In this document: positions 1-8,339 of the stretch, piece after piece
Numbering within the stretch: the stretch's first letter is position 1
Layout: each line of letters starts with the position of its first letter
Assembly: GCF_022701255.1 (NCBI RefSeq)
Contig: NZ_CP031705.1
Span: 6,692,318-6,756,317, forward strand
Direction of reading: 5' to 3'
Length of the DNA: 64,000 nucleotides
Source of the DNA: Microcoleus vaginatus HSN003
GTDB lineage: Bacteria; Cyanobacteriota; Cyanobacteriia; Cyanobacteriales; Microcoleaceae
Notes under the pieces: model-generated
What the model was told of the DNA's origin: nothing
The model's input: the letters and a program-made list of their open reading frames with translations, nothing else
The model's database searches: none
Made by a program: the position numbers and the translations under genes

Positions 1-22
1 AGTGGAAAAGGGAGGTCACTCC

Positions 23-967
23 GTGGCGCAGTTTCAAATTGAATGTATAGAGTCTAACACTGACAAAGACCGCAGTCAGTACGGAAAATTTGTCCTGGAA
101 CCGCTCGATCGCGGTCAGGGAACAACTGTTGGGAATGCGCTGAGGCGAGTTCTGCTGTCAAACTTAGAAGGAACAGCAGTAACTTCAGTCCGAATCGCGG
201 GCGTCAATCACGAGTTTGCCACGATCGAAGGGGTACGTGAGGATGTTCTAGAAATTCTCCTGAACATGAAAGAGGTCGTCCTCAAAACTCATTCTCAGCA
301 GCCGCAAATCGGCAGGTTGCGGATTGAAGGGCCTGTCACCGTTACGGCCGATCGATTCGATTTGCCCTCAGAGGTCGAATTGATTGATCGATCCCAGTAC
401 ATTGCAACTCTCTCCCCCGGTTCAGTTCTGGAAATGGAATTCAGAATTGAAAAAGGCATCGGATACCGAGCAGTAGACCGCAGTCGCGATGATGGGTCGG
501 CTTTGGATTTTCTCCAAATTGACGCCATCTTTATGCCGATTCGCAGAGTCAACTACAGCGTTGAAGATGCTCGGGTAGGCGGGACGGTCGAGAAAGATCG
601 GCTGATTATGGAAATCTGGACTGATGGCAGCGTGACTCCTCAAGAAGCTTTGAGTCAATCTGCCAACATCCTGGTAGATTTATTTGCACCTCTCAAAGAC
701 ATCACCCAAGATTCTCTCAAACCAGAGTATCCAGGTGAGGCCGATCCTACTAGCCAAATTCCGATCGAAGAATTGCAGTTGTCCGTCCGGGCTTACAACT
801 GTCTCAAGCGGGCTCAGATCAACTCAGTCGCAGACTTATTGGATTATACCCAAGAAGACTTGCTCGAGATCAAAAATTTCGGTCAGAAGTCCGCAGAAGA
901 AGTGATTGAAGCTTTACAAAAACGCTTGGGCATTACCTTGCCCCAGGAAAAATCAGCTAAAACTTAA
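23..967 (+). CDS. rpoA: DNA-directed RNA polymerase subunit alpha
   Basis: Alpha subunit of RNA polymerase, which dimerises to nucleate core assembly. I place the start at the GTG at 23 (product begins MAQFQIEC) because a GGAGG ribosome-binding site lies at 11-15; the in-frame GTG at 2 would place that site inside the gene. This gives 314 residues, normal for cyanobacteria. The N-terminal assembly/dimerisation domain occupies roughly residues 1-230. The C-terminal domain, which contacts DNA and activators, occupies about 245-310 and contains the typical NFGQKSAEEVIEAL stretch. It opens the rpoA-rplQ-truA-rplM-rpsI run, the usual cyanobacterial order. Identification is certain; only the exact start is inferred. 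Confidence 0.97.
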   Translation: MAQFQIECIESNTDKDRSQYGKFVLEPLDRGQGTTVGNALRRVLLSNLEGTAVTSVRIAGVNHEFATIEGVREDVLEILLNMKEVVLKTHSQQPQIGRLRIEGPVTVTADRFDLPSEVELIDRSQYIATLSPGSVLEMEFRIEKGIGYRAVDRSRDDGSALDFLQIDAIFMPIRRVNYSVEDARVGGTVEKDRLIMEIWTDGSVTPQEALSQSANILVDLFAPLKDITQDSLKPEYPGEADPTSQIPIEELQLSVRAYNCLKRAQINSVADLLDYTQEDLLEIKNFGQKSAEEVIEALQKRLGITLPQEKSAKT

Positions 968-1092
968 TCAACGGGTAACGGGTAAAAAAGTTCTGAATTT
1001 TAAGTAGGTGAGTTTTTAAGTTAAAGAAATCACCGCTCAAAACTCACGCACTATCCCCACGCCCACTTACCAATTACCAATTACCAACTGCT

Positions 1093-1443
1093 ATGCGTCA
1101 CCGCTGTCGCGTTCCCCAACTCAGCAAACCGGCTGACCAGCGTCGCGCCCTACTGCGCTCGCTGACCACCGAATTAATCCGTCACGGTAAAATCACTACC
1201 ACTCTCGCCCGCGCCAAAGCGCTGCGCTCAGAGGCGGACAGGATGATTACCCTGGCCAAAGATGGCTCCTTGGCCGCTCGCCGCCAAGCTATGGGCTATA
1301 TCTACGATAAACAGTTAGTACACGCCTTGTTTGAGGCGGCACAAGAACGGTACGGCTCGCGCAACGGCGGCTACACCCGCGTCGTGCGAACAGTCCCCCG
1401 TCAAGGAGACAATTCCGAAATGGCGATCGTTGAACTGGTTTAA
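1093..1443 (+). CDS. rplQ: 50S ribosomal protein L17
   Basis: Large-subunit ribosomal protein L17, 116 residues, the full family length. It begins MRHRCRVPQLSKPADQRRAL, where the basic N-terminus and the following LLRSLTTELIRHGKI segment are the classic L17 signature, and ends in a conserved MAIVELV. It lies about 125 bp after rpoA and about 30 bp before truA, the standard neighbours, so cotranscription is likely. Nothing unusual in the coding sequence. Confidence 0.97.
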   Translation: MRHRCRVPQLSKPADQRRALLRSLTTELIRHGKITTTLARAKALRSEADRMITLAKDGSLAARRQAMGYIYDKQLVHALFEAAQERYGSRNGGYTRVVRTVPRQGDNSEMAIVELV

Positions 1444-1472
1444 TTCCATTTTGGGTTGGAGATTTGTGATTT

Positions 1473-2336
1473 ATGACTGACAATCCACAATCCCCAATCG
1501 AAAATCCCCAATCGATACAGCGCGTTGCTCTGGTGATCCAATACCTCGGCACTAACTTTCACGGTTGGCAGCGACAGCCGAACCAGCGTACAGTACAAGA
1601 AGAAATTGAAACAGCAATATCGACTGTTCTGGAACGCCCGGTAACGCTGCACGCTGCCGGGAGAACCGATGCGGGAGTTCATGCCGCTGCTCAAGTAGCC
1701 CATTTTGATGCCTGCGGCCCAATTCCGGCTCACCGCTGGGCAAGCGTTCTCAACTCTCGACTGGCAAAAGATATTTTAATTCGAGCTTCGGCAAAGGTGG
1801 AACCTACCTGGCACGCTCGGTTCTCAGCCAGTTGGCGGCGCTATCGCTACACCCTTTATACAGATCCGACCCCTAATTTGTTTGTGCGTCCTTTTGCTTG
1901 GCACTGCTATCACGCGCCTGTGGATGAATCTTTGATTCAGACAGCTTTGACACCCCTAATCGGGCGGCATCACCTGGCTGCTTTCCACCGCGCGGGGTCA
2001 GCCCGCCCCCATTCCTGGGTGGACGTACAAGCTGCAGAGTGTCACCGTTCTGGGCCTCTTGTCTATATTGAGGTTCAGGCCAGCGGGTTTCTGTACGGGA
2101 TGATGCGGCTGCTGGTGGGGTTGCTGGTACAGGTGGGTCGCGGGGAAAGACCGATCGACAATTTCACAGATATCTGGGTCAACGAACGCCGAGAAATGGT
2201 AAAATACGCCGCTCCCGCTCAAGGTTTGTGCCTGCTGCGGGTTGGCTATTCAGAATTTCCCTTTCCCCCAGAGGTCTGGTACGACACTCAGCCAAAATTA
2301 GTCATGAGTCATGAGTCATTAGTCATTAGTCATTAG
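1473..2336 (+). CDS. truA: tRNA pseudouridine(38-40) synthase TruA
   Basis: Converts uridines 38-40 of the tRNA anticodon arm to pseudouridine. The catalytic aspartate lies in the GRTDAGVHA motif (about residues 63-71), and the substrate-binding FLYGMMRLLVG stretch is present near residue 205. 287 residues, slightly long for TruA. The first 16 or so residues (rich in N, P, Q and S) come from a short repeat-like sequence. The last dozen residues (LVMSHESLVISH) are encoded by tandem heptamers (agtcatg/agtcatt), so the C-terminus has been rewritten by a simple repeat running through the stop codon. The core fold looks intact. It sits between rplQ and rplM as usual. Confidence 0.95.
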   Translation: MTDNPQSPIENPQSIQRVALVIQYLGTNFHGWQRQPNQRTVQEEIETAISTVLERPVTLHAAGRTDAGVHAAAQVAHFDACGPIPAHRWASVLNSRLAKDILIRASAKVEPTWHARFSASWRRYRYTLYTDPTPNLFVRPFAWHCYHAPVDESLIQTALTPLIGRHHLAAFHRAGSARPHSWVDVQAAECHRSGPLVYIEVQASGFLYGMMRLLVGLLVQVGRGERPIDNFTDIWVNERREMVKYAAPAQGLCLLRVGYSEFPFPPEVWYDTQPKLVMSHESLVISH

Positions 2337-2447
2337 GTAACTACTAATAAAAAACTAAGGACAACTAACAATTAAAAACTGACAACTGACAACTGACAAC
2401 TGACACCTAACAACAGTTAACAGTTAACAGACAACTAACAACAAACA
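2300..2447 (+). repeat. heptanucleotide repeat tract over the truA stop and the truA-rplM gap
   Basis: A run of agtcatg/agtcatt heptamers covers the end of truA. It is followed by degenerate copies of an aactgac-type heptamer (about 2375-2405) and aacagtt units up to the rplM start. This is the short tandemly repeated repetitive sequence class common in filamentous cyanobacteria. No hairpin terminator was recognised here. Confidence 0.75.
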
Positions 2448-2903
2448 ATGAACAAAACTTACGTTCCTACTCAAGACTCCCTAGAGCACAAGTGGTACGT
2501 GGTCGATGCCGCTGACCAGCGGCTGGGCCGTCTGGCAACTGAAGTTGCCATGTACCTCCGGGGGAAACACAAACCGACTTACACTCCTTCTATGGACACC
2601 GGTGACTTCGTAATTGTCATCAATGCCGACAAAATCGCTGTTACTGGCAAAAAACGTACCCAGAAAATCTACCGCCGCCATTCTGGAAGACCGGGCGGGA
2701 TGAAAACAGAAACTTTTGCCAAATTGCAAGTACGTTTGCCCGAAAGAATCGTCGAAGAAGCTATACGGGGAATGCTGCCTCACACTTCTCTCGGCAGACA
2801 ACTGTTTACTAAACTGAAGGTGTACGCCGGCCCCAACCACCCGCACCAAGCTCAAAAACCAGAAGAATTAATTGTTCACACGATTCCGGGAGGAAATGAG
2901 TAA
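2448..2903 (+). CDS. rplM: 50S ribosomal protein L13
   Basis: Large-subunit protein L13, an early assembly protein, 151 residues. Recognisable from the N-terminal KWYVVDAADQRLGRLAT block, the RGKHKPTYTPSMDTGDFV block and the RLPERIVEEAIRGMLPH block. Its TAA stop shares its last A with the ATG of rpsI (TAATG), so the two are translationally coupled, as is usual for L13-S9. Complete and ordinary. Confidence 0.97.
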   Translation: MNKTYVPTQDSLEHKWYVVDAADQRLGRLATEVAMYLRGKHKPTYTPSMDTGDFVIVINADKIAVTGKKRTQKIYRRHSGRPGGMKTETFAKLQVRLPERIVEEAIRGMLPHTSLGRQLFTKLKVYAGPNHPHQAQKPEELIVHTIPGGNE

Positions 2904-3316
2904 TGCAAGCAACAGATACATCCGGTCGCGCTGTGTACTGGGGTACCGGACGCCGCAAGCGTTCCGTAGCGCGGGTGCGCTTGGTTCCCGGCACTGGCAT
3001 ATTGACTGTCAATGGTAAAGAGGGGGATTTGTACCTGCAGTTCAACCCTACTTATTTGGCTCTAGCTAAGGCCCCTCTGGAAACTTTGGGTCTGGAAAAT
3101 GAGTACGACATTTTGGTAAAAGTCGAAGGCGGTGGCTTGACAGGTCAGGCTGACTCGATTCGCTTGGGTGTCGCTAGAGCACTGTGCCAATTAGACCCGG
3201 AAAACCGCAAACCCCTCAAAATTGAAGGCTATTTGACTCGCGACCCGCGGGCAAAAGAACGGAAAAAGTACGGTTTGCGGAAAGCTCGCAAAGCTCCTCA
3301 ATACTCGAAGCGGTAA
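2903..3316 (+). CDS. rpsI: 30S ribosomal protein S9
   Basis: Small-subunit protein S9, 137 residues. The basic C-terminal tail reaches the P-site tRNA and ends in the conserved KAPQYSKR. The GTGRRKRSVARVRLVPG block (about residues 13-29) and GGGLTGQADSIRLGVARAL are diagnostic. The start overlaps the rplM stop by one base. An AG-rich heptamer tract follows immediately downstream. Confidence 0.97.
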   Translation: MQATDTSGRAVYWGTGRRKRSVARVRLVPGTGILTVNGKEGDLYLQFNPTYLALAKAPLETLGLENEYDILVKVEGGGLTGQADSIRLGVARALCQLDPENRKPLKIEGYLTRDPRAKERKKYGLRKARKAPQYSKR

Positions 3317-3319
3317 TCA

Positions 3320-3360
3320 AGGGAAGAAGGAAGAAGGAAGAAGGAAGAAGGAAGAAAGAA
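3320..3360 (+). repeat. GGAAGAA heptamer tandem repeat
   Basis: Five or so near-perfect copies of the purine-rich heptamer GGAAGAA directly after the rpsI stop, then a degenerate copy. Purely intergenic. Typical slippage-prone heptanucleotide repeat of filamentous cyanobacteria. Confidence 0.85.
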
Positions 3361-3527
3361 AAGGCAAAATTATCTATCCAGATTTTATCTGCCTTTTTTT
3401 GAAGTTTATTTCCGATTCCTGATTCCTGGTTCCAACAGATATAAGGCAAAATTGCTGCTGTTGTTGGTGTACAAGTCCTGCGGCAGCTAAAATGGTTGTA
3501 AAGTCAAAAATTAGAGAGTAAAAAACA

Positions 3528-3836
3528 ATGGCAAAAGATGGCATTCACCCTGAGTGGTATCCAGAATCTCAGGTTTATTGCAACGGAGAACTGGTAATGA
3601 CTGTTGGTTCCACTAGACCCAAGCTTCAAGTTGATGTCTGGTCGGGAAATCATCCTTTTTATACTGGCACTCAGAAGATTATTGATACAGAAGGTCGTGT
3701 GGAACGCTTTATGCGGAAATACGGCATGACCGAGGTAGAAATGCCGAAGGCAGATGCTTCATCGGGACCGCTGAAAATGGAAGATCCCAAAGCAGATGCT
3801 TCTAAGGCTGCTGGTAAAGGCAAAAAGAAGAAGTAG
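3528..3836 (+). CDS. rpmE: 50S ribosomal protein L31
   Basis: Large-subunit protein L31, 102 residues. Begins MAKDGIHPEWYPESQVYCNG and carries the family's TVGSTRPKLQVDVWSGNHPFYTG core. Only one cysteine remains, so the four-cysteine zinc site of the zinc-type L31 is absent; cyanobacterial L31 is generally of this cysteine-poor type. The C-terminus adds a lineage-typical extension rich in K, A and D ending in a lysine run. A purine-rich stretch precedes the start. Preceded by a 211-bp gap with the heptamer tract. Confidence 0.95.
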   Translation: MAKDGIHPEWYPESQVYCNGELVMTVGSTRPKLQVDVWSGNHPFYTGTQKIIDTEGRVERFMRKYGMTEVEMPKADASSGPLKMEDPKADASKAAGKGKKKK

Positions 3837-3892
3837 CCGGATTGTCATTTGTCCGCAGTTTGTTGAGAGTAGTTCTTTCTACTGACAACTTA

Positions 3893-4146
3893 CCGCCCTC
3901 GGATTTTAGATTTTAGATTGAAGACTTGCTATGCAGGTAGTTTAGTTCGATCGACATTCTATCCTAACTGCTCTTGAGTTCTAAAATCTAAAATCTAAAA
4001 TCGATCCGCCCTCGGATTGGAGAGTTTAGATTGAAGACTTGCTATGCAGGCATTTGAGTGCGATAGAGTTAAGTTCGATCGAGATTCTACCCCAACTGTT
4101 CTTCAAATCTAAAATCTAAAATCTAAAATCTAAAATCTAAAATCGA
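3893..4146 (+). repeat. tandem duplication of a ~120-bp sequence upstream of prfA
   Basis: Two diverged copies lie head to tail, each opening with cgccctcggatt (about 3894 and 4008), sharing tagattgaagacttgctat and closing with atctaaa heptamers. Within each copy the leading ttttagatt and the trailing aatctaaaa are complementary, so each can fold as a long stem. The second copy has more heptamers than the first. Lies in the 330-bp gap between rpmE and prfA, so it is transcribed if the two are in one unit. Confidence 0.8.
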
Positions 4147-4166
4147 TAGACGGAGGACAACTGACA

Positions 4167-5261
4167 ATGGCTGAATCTTATTTGCTGGATAAATTGAAGT
4201 CGGTAGAGCAAACTTTTAATGAGTTGACTCGCCGCATGGCTGACCCGGATGTGGCTAGGGACAATCAAGAGTTTCAACGGGTAGCAAAAGCTCGATCGTC
4301 CCTGGAGGAAGTGGTCGATACTTTTGCTCTGTGGAAAACCACTCAGGACGATTTAGTAGGTGTGCGACAGGTTCTCAAGGAAGCAGCGGGCGATCGAGAT
4401 ATGCAAGAAATGGCCGCGCTGGAAGTTCAGGAACTTGAGGCGAAGCTGCAGAGTTTGGAAAGTCGTTTGAAGGTTTTGCTGCTCCCCCGCGACCCGAACG
4501 ATGACAAGAATATTATGCTGGAAATTCGGGCCGGTACTGGCGGAGATGAGGCTAGTATTTGGGCGGGAGATTTGCTGCGGCTCTATTCGCGCTACGCTCA
4601 AACTCAAGGCTGGCAGGTGAAGTTGGTGAGCGAGTCGCTGGCGGAAATGGGTGGCTTTAAAGAGGTAATTCTGGAAATTACAGGCGACAGCGTTTACAGC
4701 AAGCTGAAGTTTGAGGCTGGAGTACACCGGGTGCAGCGAGTGCCTGTGACTGAAGCTGGCGGCCGGGTGCATACTTCGACGGCGACAGTAGCTGTGATGC
4801 CGGAGGTTGATGATGTGGAGATTCACATCGATCCAAAGGATATTGAGATGAGCACGGCTCGATCGGGCGGCGCTGGCGGTCAAAACGTGAACAAGGTGGA
4901 AACCGCTGCGGATTTGTTTCACAAGCCGACGGGAATTCGGATTTTCTGTACTGAGGAGCGCAGTCAGTTGCAGAATAAGGAGCGGGCGATGCAGATTTTG
5001 CGGGCTAAGCTCTATGAGATGAAGTTGCGGGAGCAGCAGGATGAGGTGAAGTCGCGGCGTTTGGCTCAGGTTGGTACTGGTTCGCGATCGGAGAAGATTC
5101 GCACTTACAACTATAAGGACAATCGGGCTACCGACCACCGTTTGGGGGAAAATTTCTCGCTCAATAGTGTTTTGGAAGGGGATATTGAGGGGATTATTCA
5201 AACTTGCATTTCTCAGGATCAGCAGGAACGTTTGGCTGAGTTGGCTGCTTCTACTAATTGA
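4167..5261 (+). CDS. prfA: peptide chain release factor 1
   Basis: Class-1 release factor for UAA/UAG stop codons, 364 residues, full length. The GGQ motif that triggers peptidyl-tRNA hydrolysis is at residues 237-239 (SGGAGGQNVNK). The stop-reading tripeptide is P-V-T at 193-195, the P-x-T form that separates RF1 from RF2 (SPF). A purine-rich GGAGGA precedes the ATG. It follows rpmE, as in many cyanobacteria. No recoding site is visible. Confidence 0.97.
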   Translation: MAESYLLDKLKSVEQTFNELTRRMADPDVARDNQEFQRVAKARSSLEEVVDTFALWKTTQDDLVGVRQVLKEAAGDRDMQEMAALEVQELEAKLQSLESRLKVLLLPRDPNDDKNIMLEIRAGTGGDEASIWAGDLLRLYSRYAQTQGWQVKLVSESLAEMGGFKEVILEITGDSVYSKLKFEAGVHRVQRVPVTEAGGRVHTSTATVAVMPEVDDVEIHIDPKDIEMSTARSGGAGGQNVNKVETAADLFHKPTGIRIFCTEERSQLQNKERAMQILRAKLYEMKLREQQDEVKSRRLAQVGTGSRSEKIRTYNYKDNRATDHRLGENFSLNSVLEGDIEGIIQTCISQDQQERLAELAASTN

Positions 5262-5299
5262 TCGAGTGATGGGGGGCTAGGCGCATTGTTTGCTCAGCC

Positions 5300-5562
5300 T
5301 CAGTTCCCTTGTGATGCTTGAATCCCCTCTCCAATTAAAGGTTCTATTGCTTTCCCTTCAAAAAATTGAGAAAATAAGTATAGTGGGGCACATACTAGCC
5401 CCAATCCATTGATAATCATGGCTTAAACTACCCGACCGGGACTGACTATCTCGCCCGGTTGTTCGCCTACTAAGTGATTGATTTTTTGGACGGTTCCTAG
5501 GGAATCAACTAGACCTGCTACTAAACCTAGGTGCTCTAAGTTTTCTACTGTTATCTCAGTTT
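5300..5562 (-). pseudogene. relic of an IS1634-type (DUF4277) transposase
   Basis: Reading the minus strand from about 5562 gives EITVENLEHLGLVAGLVD, then LVGEQPGEIVSPGRVV, an in-frame TAA (5423-5425 on the plus strand), AMIINGLG and LYLFSQFFEGKAIE. This matches the N-terminal DUF4277 region of IS1634-family transposases, in which a lysine normally stands where the stop now is. A second stop follows after the conserved start, and the catalytic domain is absent. A dead, truncated insertion sequence left downstream of prfA. I could not define its ends. Confidence 0.75.
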
Positions 5563-5900
5563 TTTTTAGCACGGGCTGCTAAATCGTAATTTTATCGGGA
5601 CTCTGGCTCGCAAGTTTACACTATTTTTTGGTGATGGTTGGCTACCGCTCGTGATTGCAATTAACGTATTTTCCTCATCAATCCTGTTACGGAGCGGTAA
5701 TAAACTTGGTTTGTGACGATCGCAATTTTAACCAGATCAGATTTAACTCACGCCCTCACGTCAATTTTCAGGCATTCTCAACAGAGTGATGCTGAGCGAC
5801 AGAGATTATTGACTATTTCTACTCACTATTTTCTCGGATGATTCACTCTCTCGCCACTCAATCCGTGTATGTGCCACTTCGGGGGTGCGGAATGTGGGAT
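5563..5900. other. gap without a recognisable gene
   Basis: About 340 bp between the transposase relic and the dispersed repeat. No long reading frame, no RNA gene and no clear terminator seen. It may be further decayed insertion-sequence sequence, but I could not match it. Confidence 0.4.
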
Positions 5901-5966
5901 GTAAGGTGCGTCTGACTTACGCTGTGTAAGAAACAATTAGGGTTTGCCCCTGACGCACCCTACTAT
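5901..5966 (+). repeat. dispersed ~66-bp repeat, copy 1 (downstream of bla-like gene)
   Basis: Begins gtaaggtgcgtctgacttac and ends near cgcaccctactata. GGTGCGTC (5905-5912) and GACGCACC (5952-5959) are perfect inverted arms, giving a small hairpin element. A second copy lies at 7012-7078 in the same orientation, so the two bracket the beta-lactamase-like gene. Confidence 0.8.
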
Positions 5967-6007
5967 AGCTGTGGGTAATATTAATTCCGAGGCTACCGGA
6001 GTTGATA

Positions 6008-6064
6008 TAAATGGCTGTTTTGGCTGTCACTGTTAGCCGATATGCTGGCATTTTTGCGAATATT
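6008..6064 (+). pseudogene. short cruG-derived fragment
   Basis: Reads KWLFWLSLLADMLAFLRI on the plus strand, which aligns with KWLFWLSPLADPLAFLRI near the C-terminus of the intact glycosyltransferase CruG at 32249-33472; the DNA is also clearly similar. The piece ends a few bases from the stop of the beta-lactamase-like gene on the other strand. The same junction recurs in the duplicated copy at about 15970-16046, so the two moved together. Confidence 0.7.
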
Positions 6065-6082
6065 AGAAAACAAATAACGTAC

Positions 6083-6976
6083 TTACAGCAGCGCCATATC
6101 CTTGAAGCAACGGCGCGTTAACTCGATTCTTGCAGATGCGTCATCTTGGTTGCGGATGTCAATGTTGGTAGCAAAAAAGTAAACATTTTTATTATTTTCT
6201 AAATAACCTACATACCAGCCAATTTGAGGCTTTGTTTGTTCTCCAAAATTTGCCCAGCCTGTTTTGGCTCTAATTGTGTAATCGGGAGTTTGTTCAACAA
6301 TTATGATGTCTTTCACCCGAGACATCGCTCGCTCAGAAAAGGGTAAGTCATTTTTGTATAGACGGCGGAGAAATTGAATTTGCTCGTTAGGTGTGATTCG
6401 CAGTTCTCCCTCTAACCAGAATTTGTCAATATCCTCTTTGTTACCGATTTTTTGGTTGCCATAACCGACTTGAGCTACCCATTTTTGCATTTGCTCGTGT
6501 CCGACTCGGCGGGCGAGAACTTGGTAAAACCAAACGGCGGAAAGTTTCATGGCTTCTCTCATATTCAAGTCTCGATTCCATGCGGGAATTTGCCTTTGAG
6601 TTCCATCCCAAGTTAGAACGGCAAGCTCATCTGAAATTACCCCTGTTTCTAAGGAAATCAGAGAGTTGAGAATCTTAAATGTAGATGCGGGTAAAAAAGC
6701 TGTCTCGTTACGCTGCGGGTTGTGTTGATAAAGCCGATCGCTATTCAAATCGTAAATCGCGATCGAGCCTTCCACTCCTAGTTCTTGAAAGTGCCGTCCA
6801 AAATTCATTGTCTGAGCCAAATCTCCTCTGCGAGGTGAAGATTTTGGCACGGGAGGTGGTACGGTTAAGGCTGACTGCGGTGGTTGAAGTAAAACAAAAC
6901 TAATGCAGCCTACTACACTTAAAATAACAGCTATCGCACGAGATATTCGGTTCATAAACTTCAATAAGTTAGCCAA
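6083..6976 (-). CDS. class D (OXA-type) beta-lactamase-like serine hydrolase
   Basis: Serine beta-lactamase/penicillin-recognising enzyme of the periplasm. An N-terminal membrane segment or signal peptide (about residues 14-31) follows a short basic start; an alternative start at M8 (6955) would be more typical. All class D motifs are present: S98-T-F-K101 (nucleophile and carbamylatable lysine), S146-A-V148, Y172-G-N174 and K238-T-G240. The substrate may be beta-lactams or cell-wall peptides; sequence alone cannot decide. 297 residues, complete. Its 3' third is duplicated as a broken copy at 15601-15970. Flanked by two copies of a short hairpin repeat. Confidence 0.88.
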   Translation of the reverse strand: MANLLKFMNRISRAIAVILSVVGCISFVLLQPPQSALTVPPPVPKSSPRRGDLAQTMNFGRHFQELGVEGSIAIYDLNSDRLYQHNPQRNETAFLPASTFKILNSLISLETGVISDELAVLTWDGTQRQIPAWNRDLNMREAMKLSAVWFYQVLARRVGHEQMQKWVAQVGYGNQKIGNKEDIDKFWLEGELRITPNEQIQFLRRLYKNDLPFSERAMSRVKDIIIVEQTPDYTIRAKTGWANFGEQTKPQIGWYVGYLENNKNVYFFATNIDIRNQDDASARIELTRRCFKDMALL

Positions 6977-7011
6977 ATCATCGGCAGTAATGTTCCAGGC
7001 GCGATCGACTG

Positions 7012-7078
7012 GTAAGGTGCGTCTGACTTACGCTGCGTAAGAAACAATTAAGGTTTGCCCTTGACACACCCTACTATA
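7012..7078 (+). repeat. dispersed ~66-bp repeat, copy 2 (upstream of bla-like gene)
   Basis: Nearly the same sequence and orientation as 5901-5966 (ggtaaggtgcgtctgactta ... caccctactata). The right arm has mutated (gacacacc instead of gacgcacc). Together the copies frame the beta-lactamase-like gene. Confidence 0.8.
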
Positions 7079-7106
7079 TATAGCTGTCAATTGCGTAATT
7101 CCTCAA

Positions 7107-7520
7107 CTAGAAAACTGCCATAATAGTTAAGGCGACCAAGCAGCTTAACTGAATTACTAAGCTGAAAAACCGAAACTTCGGATCGAGACCAGCAATGTGA
7201 ATCGCTGAATGTACAAGCCGAAATAGAATGTACACAACAATCAGCAAATCTACTGCTGTTCCTGACACACCCCTAACGGTTAGAAGGAAAACCACTCCCA
7301 AATACAAAGGCAGGTTTTCTATCAAGTTTGATTGTACTCGAAATAGTCGCCAAAGCAAGCTGTCGTCGTTTTGTGTACTGAAATCTTTTACTGATCCGCC
7401 TGCAGATAGATGCCGAATCCTGACTACTAGGAGCATGGTAACAACCGCGATCGTCCATAAAATGAAAAGTGCTAAACCCCAGAGAGGGAAAGTCATATTT
7501 ATCGGTTCAATTTGCATCAT
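7107..7520 (-). CDS. MAPEG family membrane protein
   Basis: Small integral membrane protein of the MAPEG superfamily (microsomal glutathione transferase and eicosanoid enzymes; bacterial members mostly uncharacterised), 137 residues. Four hydrophobic segments at about residues 10-32, 68-88, 90-110 and 118-137. The family hallmark lies between the first two helices: FRVQSNLIENLPLYLG contains the R-x-x-x-N-x-x-E-N-x-P pattern. Upstream neighbour of the beta-lactamase-like gene on the same strand, separated by about 130 bp and the repeat copy at 7012. Enzymatic activity is not deducible. Confidence 0.85.
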   Translation of the reverse strand: MMQIEPINMTFPLWGLALFILWTIAVVTMLLVVRIRHLSAGGSVKDFSTQNDDSLLWRLFRVQSNLIENLPLYLGVVFLLTVRGVSGTAVDLLIVVYILFRLVHSAIHIAGLDPKFRFFSLVIQLSCLVALTIMAVF

Positions 7521-7570
7521 CTTTCTAGCTTGCGAAAGTGTGGTTAAGACTTTAGAAAAGTTAGATCAAA

Positions 7571-7874
7571 TCCTGTAGCATCGTCGGGCGTCAAATCCAG
7601 CCAACAGCGATGGCAGGAACCGGGAATCGGAAGGGTCAACAATCACCGACGATGCAATCGGAATTGCTCTAATTCATCTGCGTTAATCTGTGTTTATCTG
7701 CCTGTATCTGCGGTTAAAAAACGAGAATGTATTAACCGCAGATGACAATGGATTGACGCTGATTCACGCAGAGGTCGAGAAGAGAGATATGAATAATTCG
7801 GATATTCTGAGTGTTTTCCGAAATGGATCGATCGCCCACCAAGCTCAAAGCAGCATCTAACCGACAAGCTGACG
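7571..7874. repeat. intergenic region with a tctgcggttaa hairpin repeat
   Basis: No gene. Holds a degenerate repeat: catctgcgttaatctgtgtt leads to tctgcggttaaaaa, and about 10 bp later ttaaccgcagatg returns on the other strand, so about 7700-7745 can fold. The motif recurs at 37515-37562 downstream of the CHAT-TPR gene, so it is a dispersed repeat. Confidence 0.6.
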
Positions 7875-8339
7875 CTAACTAGAGTGCGATCGCATCTCCT
7901 GAGTGTCAATTCCAGCCGCTAGCAACCGAGCCTTTACAGATGGTTGGCGGCAAGACGATCGCACCATTGTATCGAGCAAGTGTTCGATCGCACCCGGTAG
8001 ACTCTGGCAAAAACCAGTGTGTACTCGCGATGTCTGAACGATCGTGCTGCGGGGTGCTACGAGCCAGTGAAAGCGCTCTCTGTGGGGAAGTTGACCGATC
8101 GCGCCAGATTCCTTGCCGCCTGCACAAATGATGGGAATGACTGCTAGGTGATTGCGAATCATTTCCAGATCCAACGTTGAGTCGATCGCCATCAAGCGCT
8201 GTTCATCTATTTCGATACGGGCTTCGAGGAATTTTTTCGTACCGCAGGAAACGATCGCCCCCACGTTGATAAACTCCTCGCGCTCAACTTTGGGAACAAC
8301 GCGAATGATCGCATAATCATACAGAAATCGATCGGGCAC
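7875..8339 (-). CDS. DUF3037 domain-containing protein
   Basis: 154 residues. The opening FLYDYAIIRVVPKVEREEFINVGAI is the characteristic DUF3037 start (Y-x-I-x-R-V-P-x-x-E-R-E-E-F-x-N-V-G). No catalytic motif is known. Its start lies 23 bp inside the end of the HipA-like kinase gene immediately upstream on the same strand, so the two are almost certainly cotranscribed and translationally coupled. DUF3037 proteins recurrently sit next to HipA-like kinases, which suggests a dedicated partner or substrate, but the biochemical role is unknown. The C-terminus past about residue 115 is poorly conserved in appearance. Confidence 0.85.
   Translation of the reverse strand: MPDRFLYDYAIIRVVPKVEREEFINVGAIVSCGTKKFLEARIEIDEQRLMAIDSTLDLEMIRNHLAVIPIICAGGKESGAIGQLPHRERFHWLVAPRSTIVQTSRVHTGFCQSLPGAIEHLLDTMVRSSCRQPSVKARLLAAGIDTQEMRSHSS

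Noticed and set aside
4353..5201. 282-codon minus-strand frame opposite prfA
   Set aside because: prfA is certain and complete; the antisense frame has no recognisable protein.
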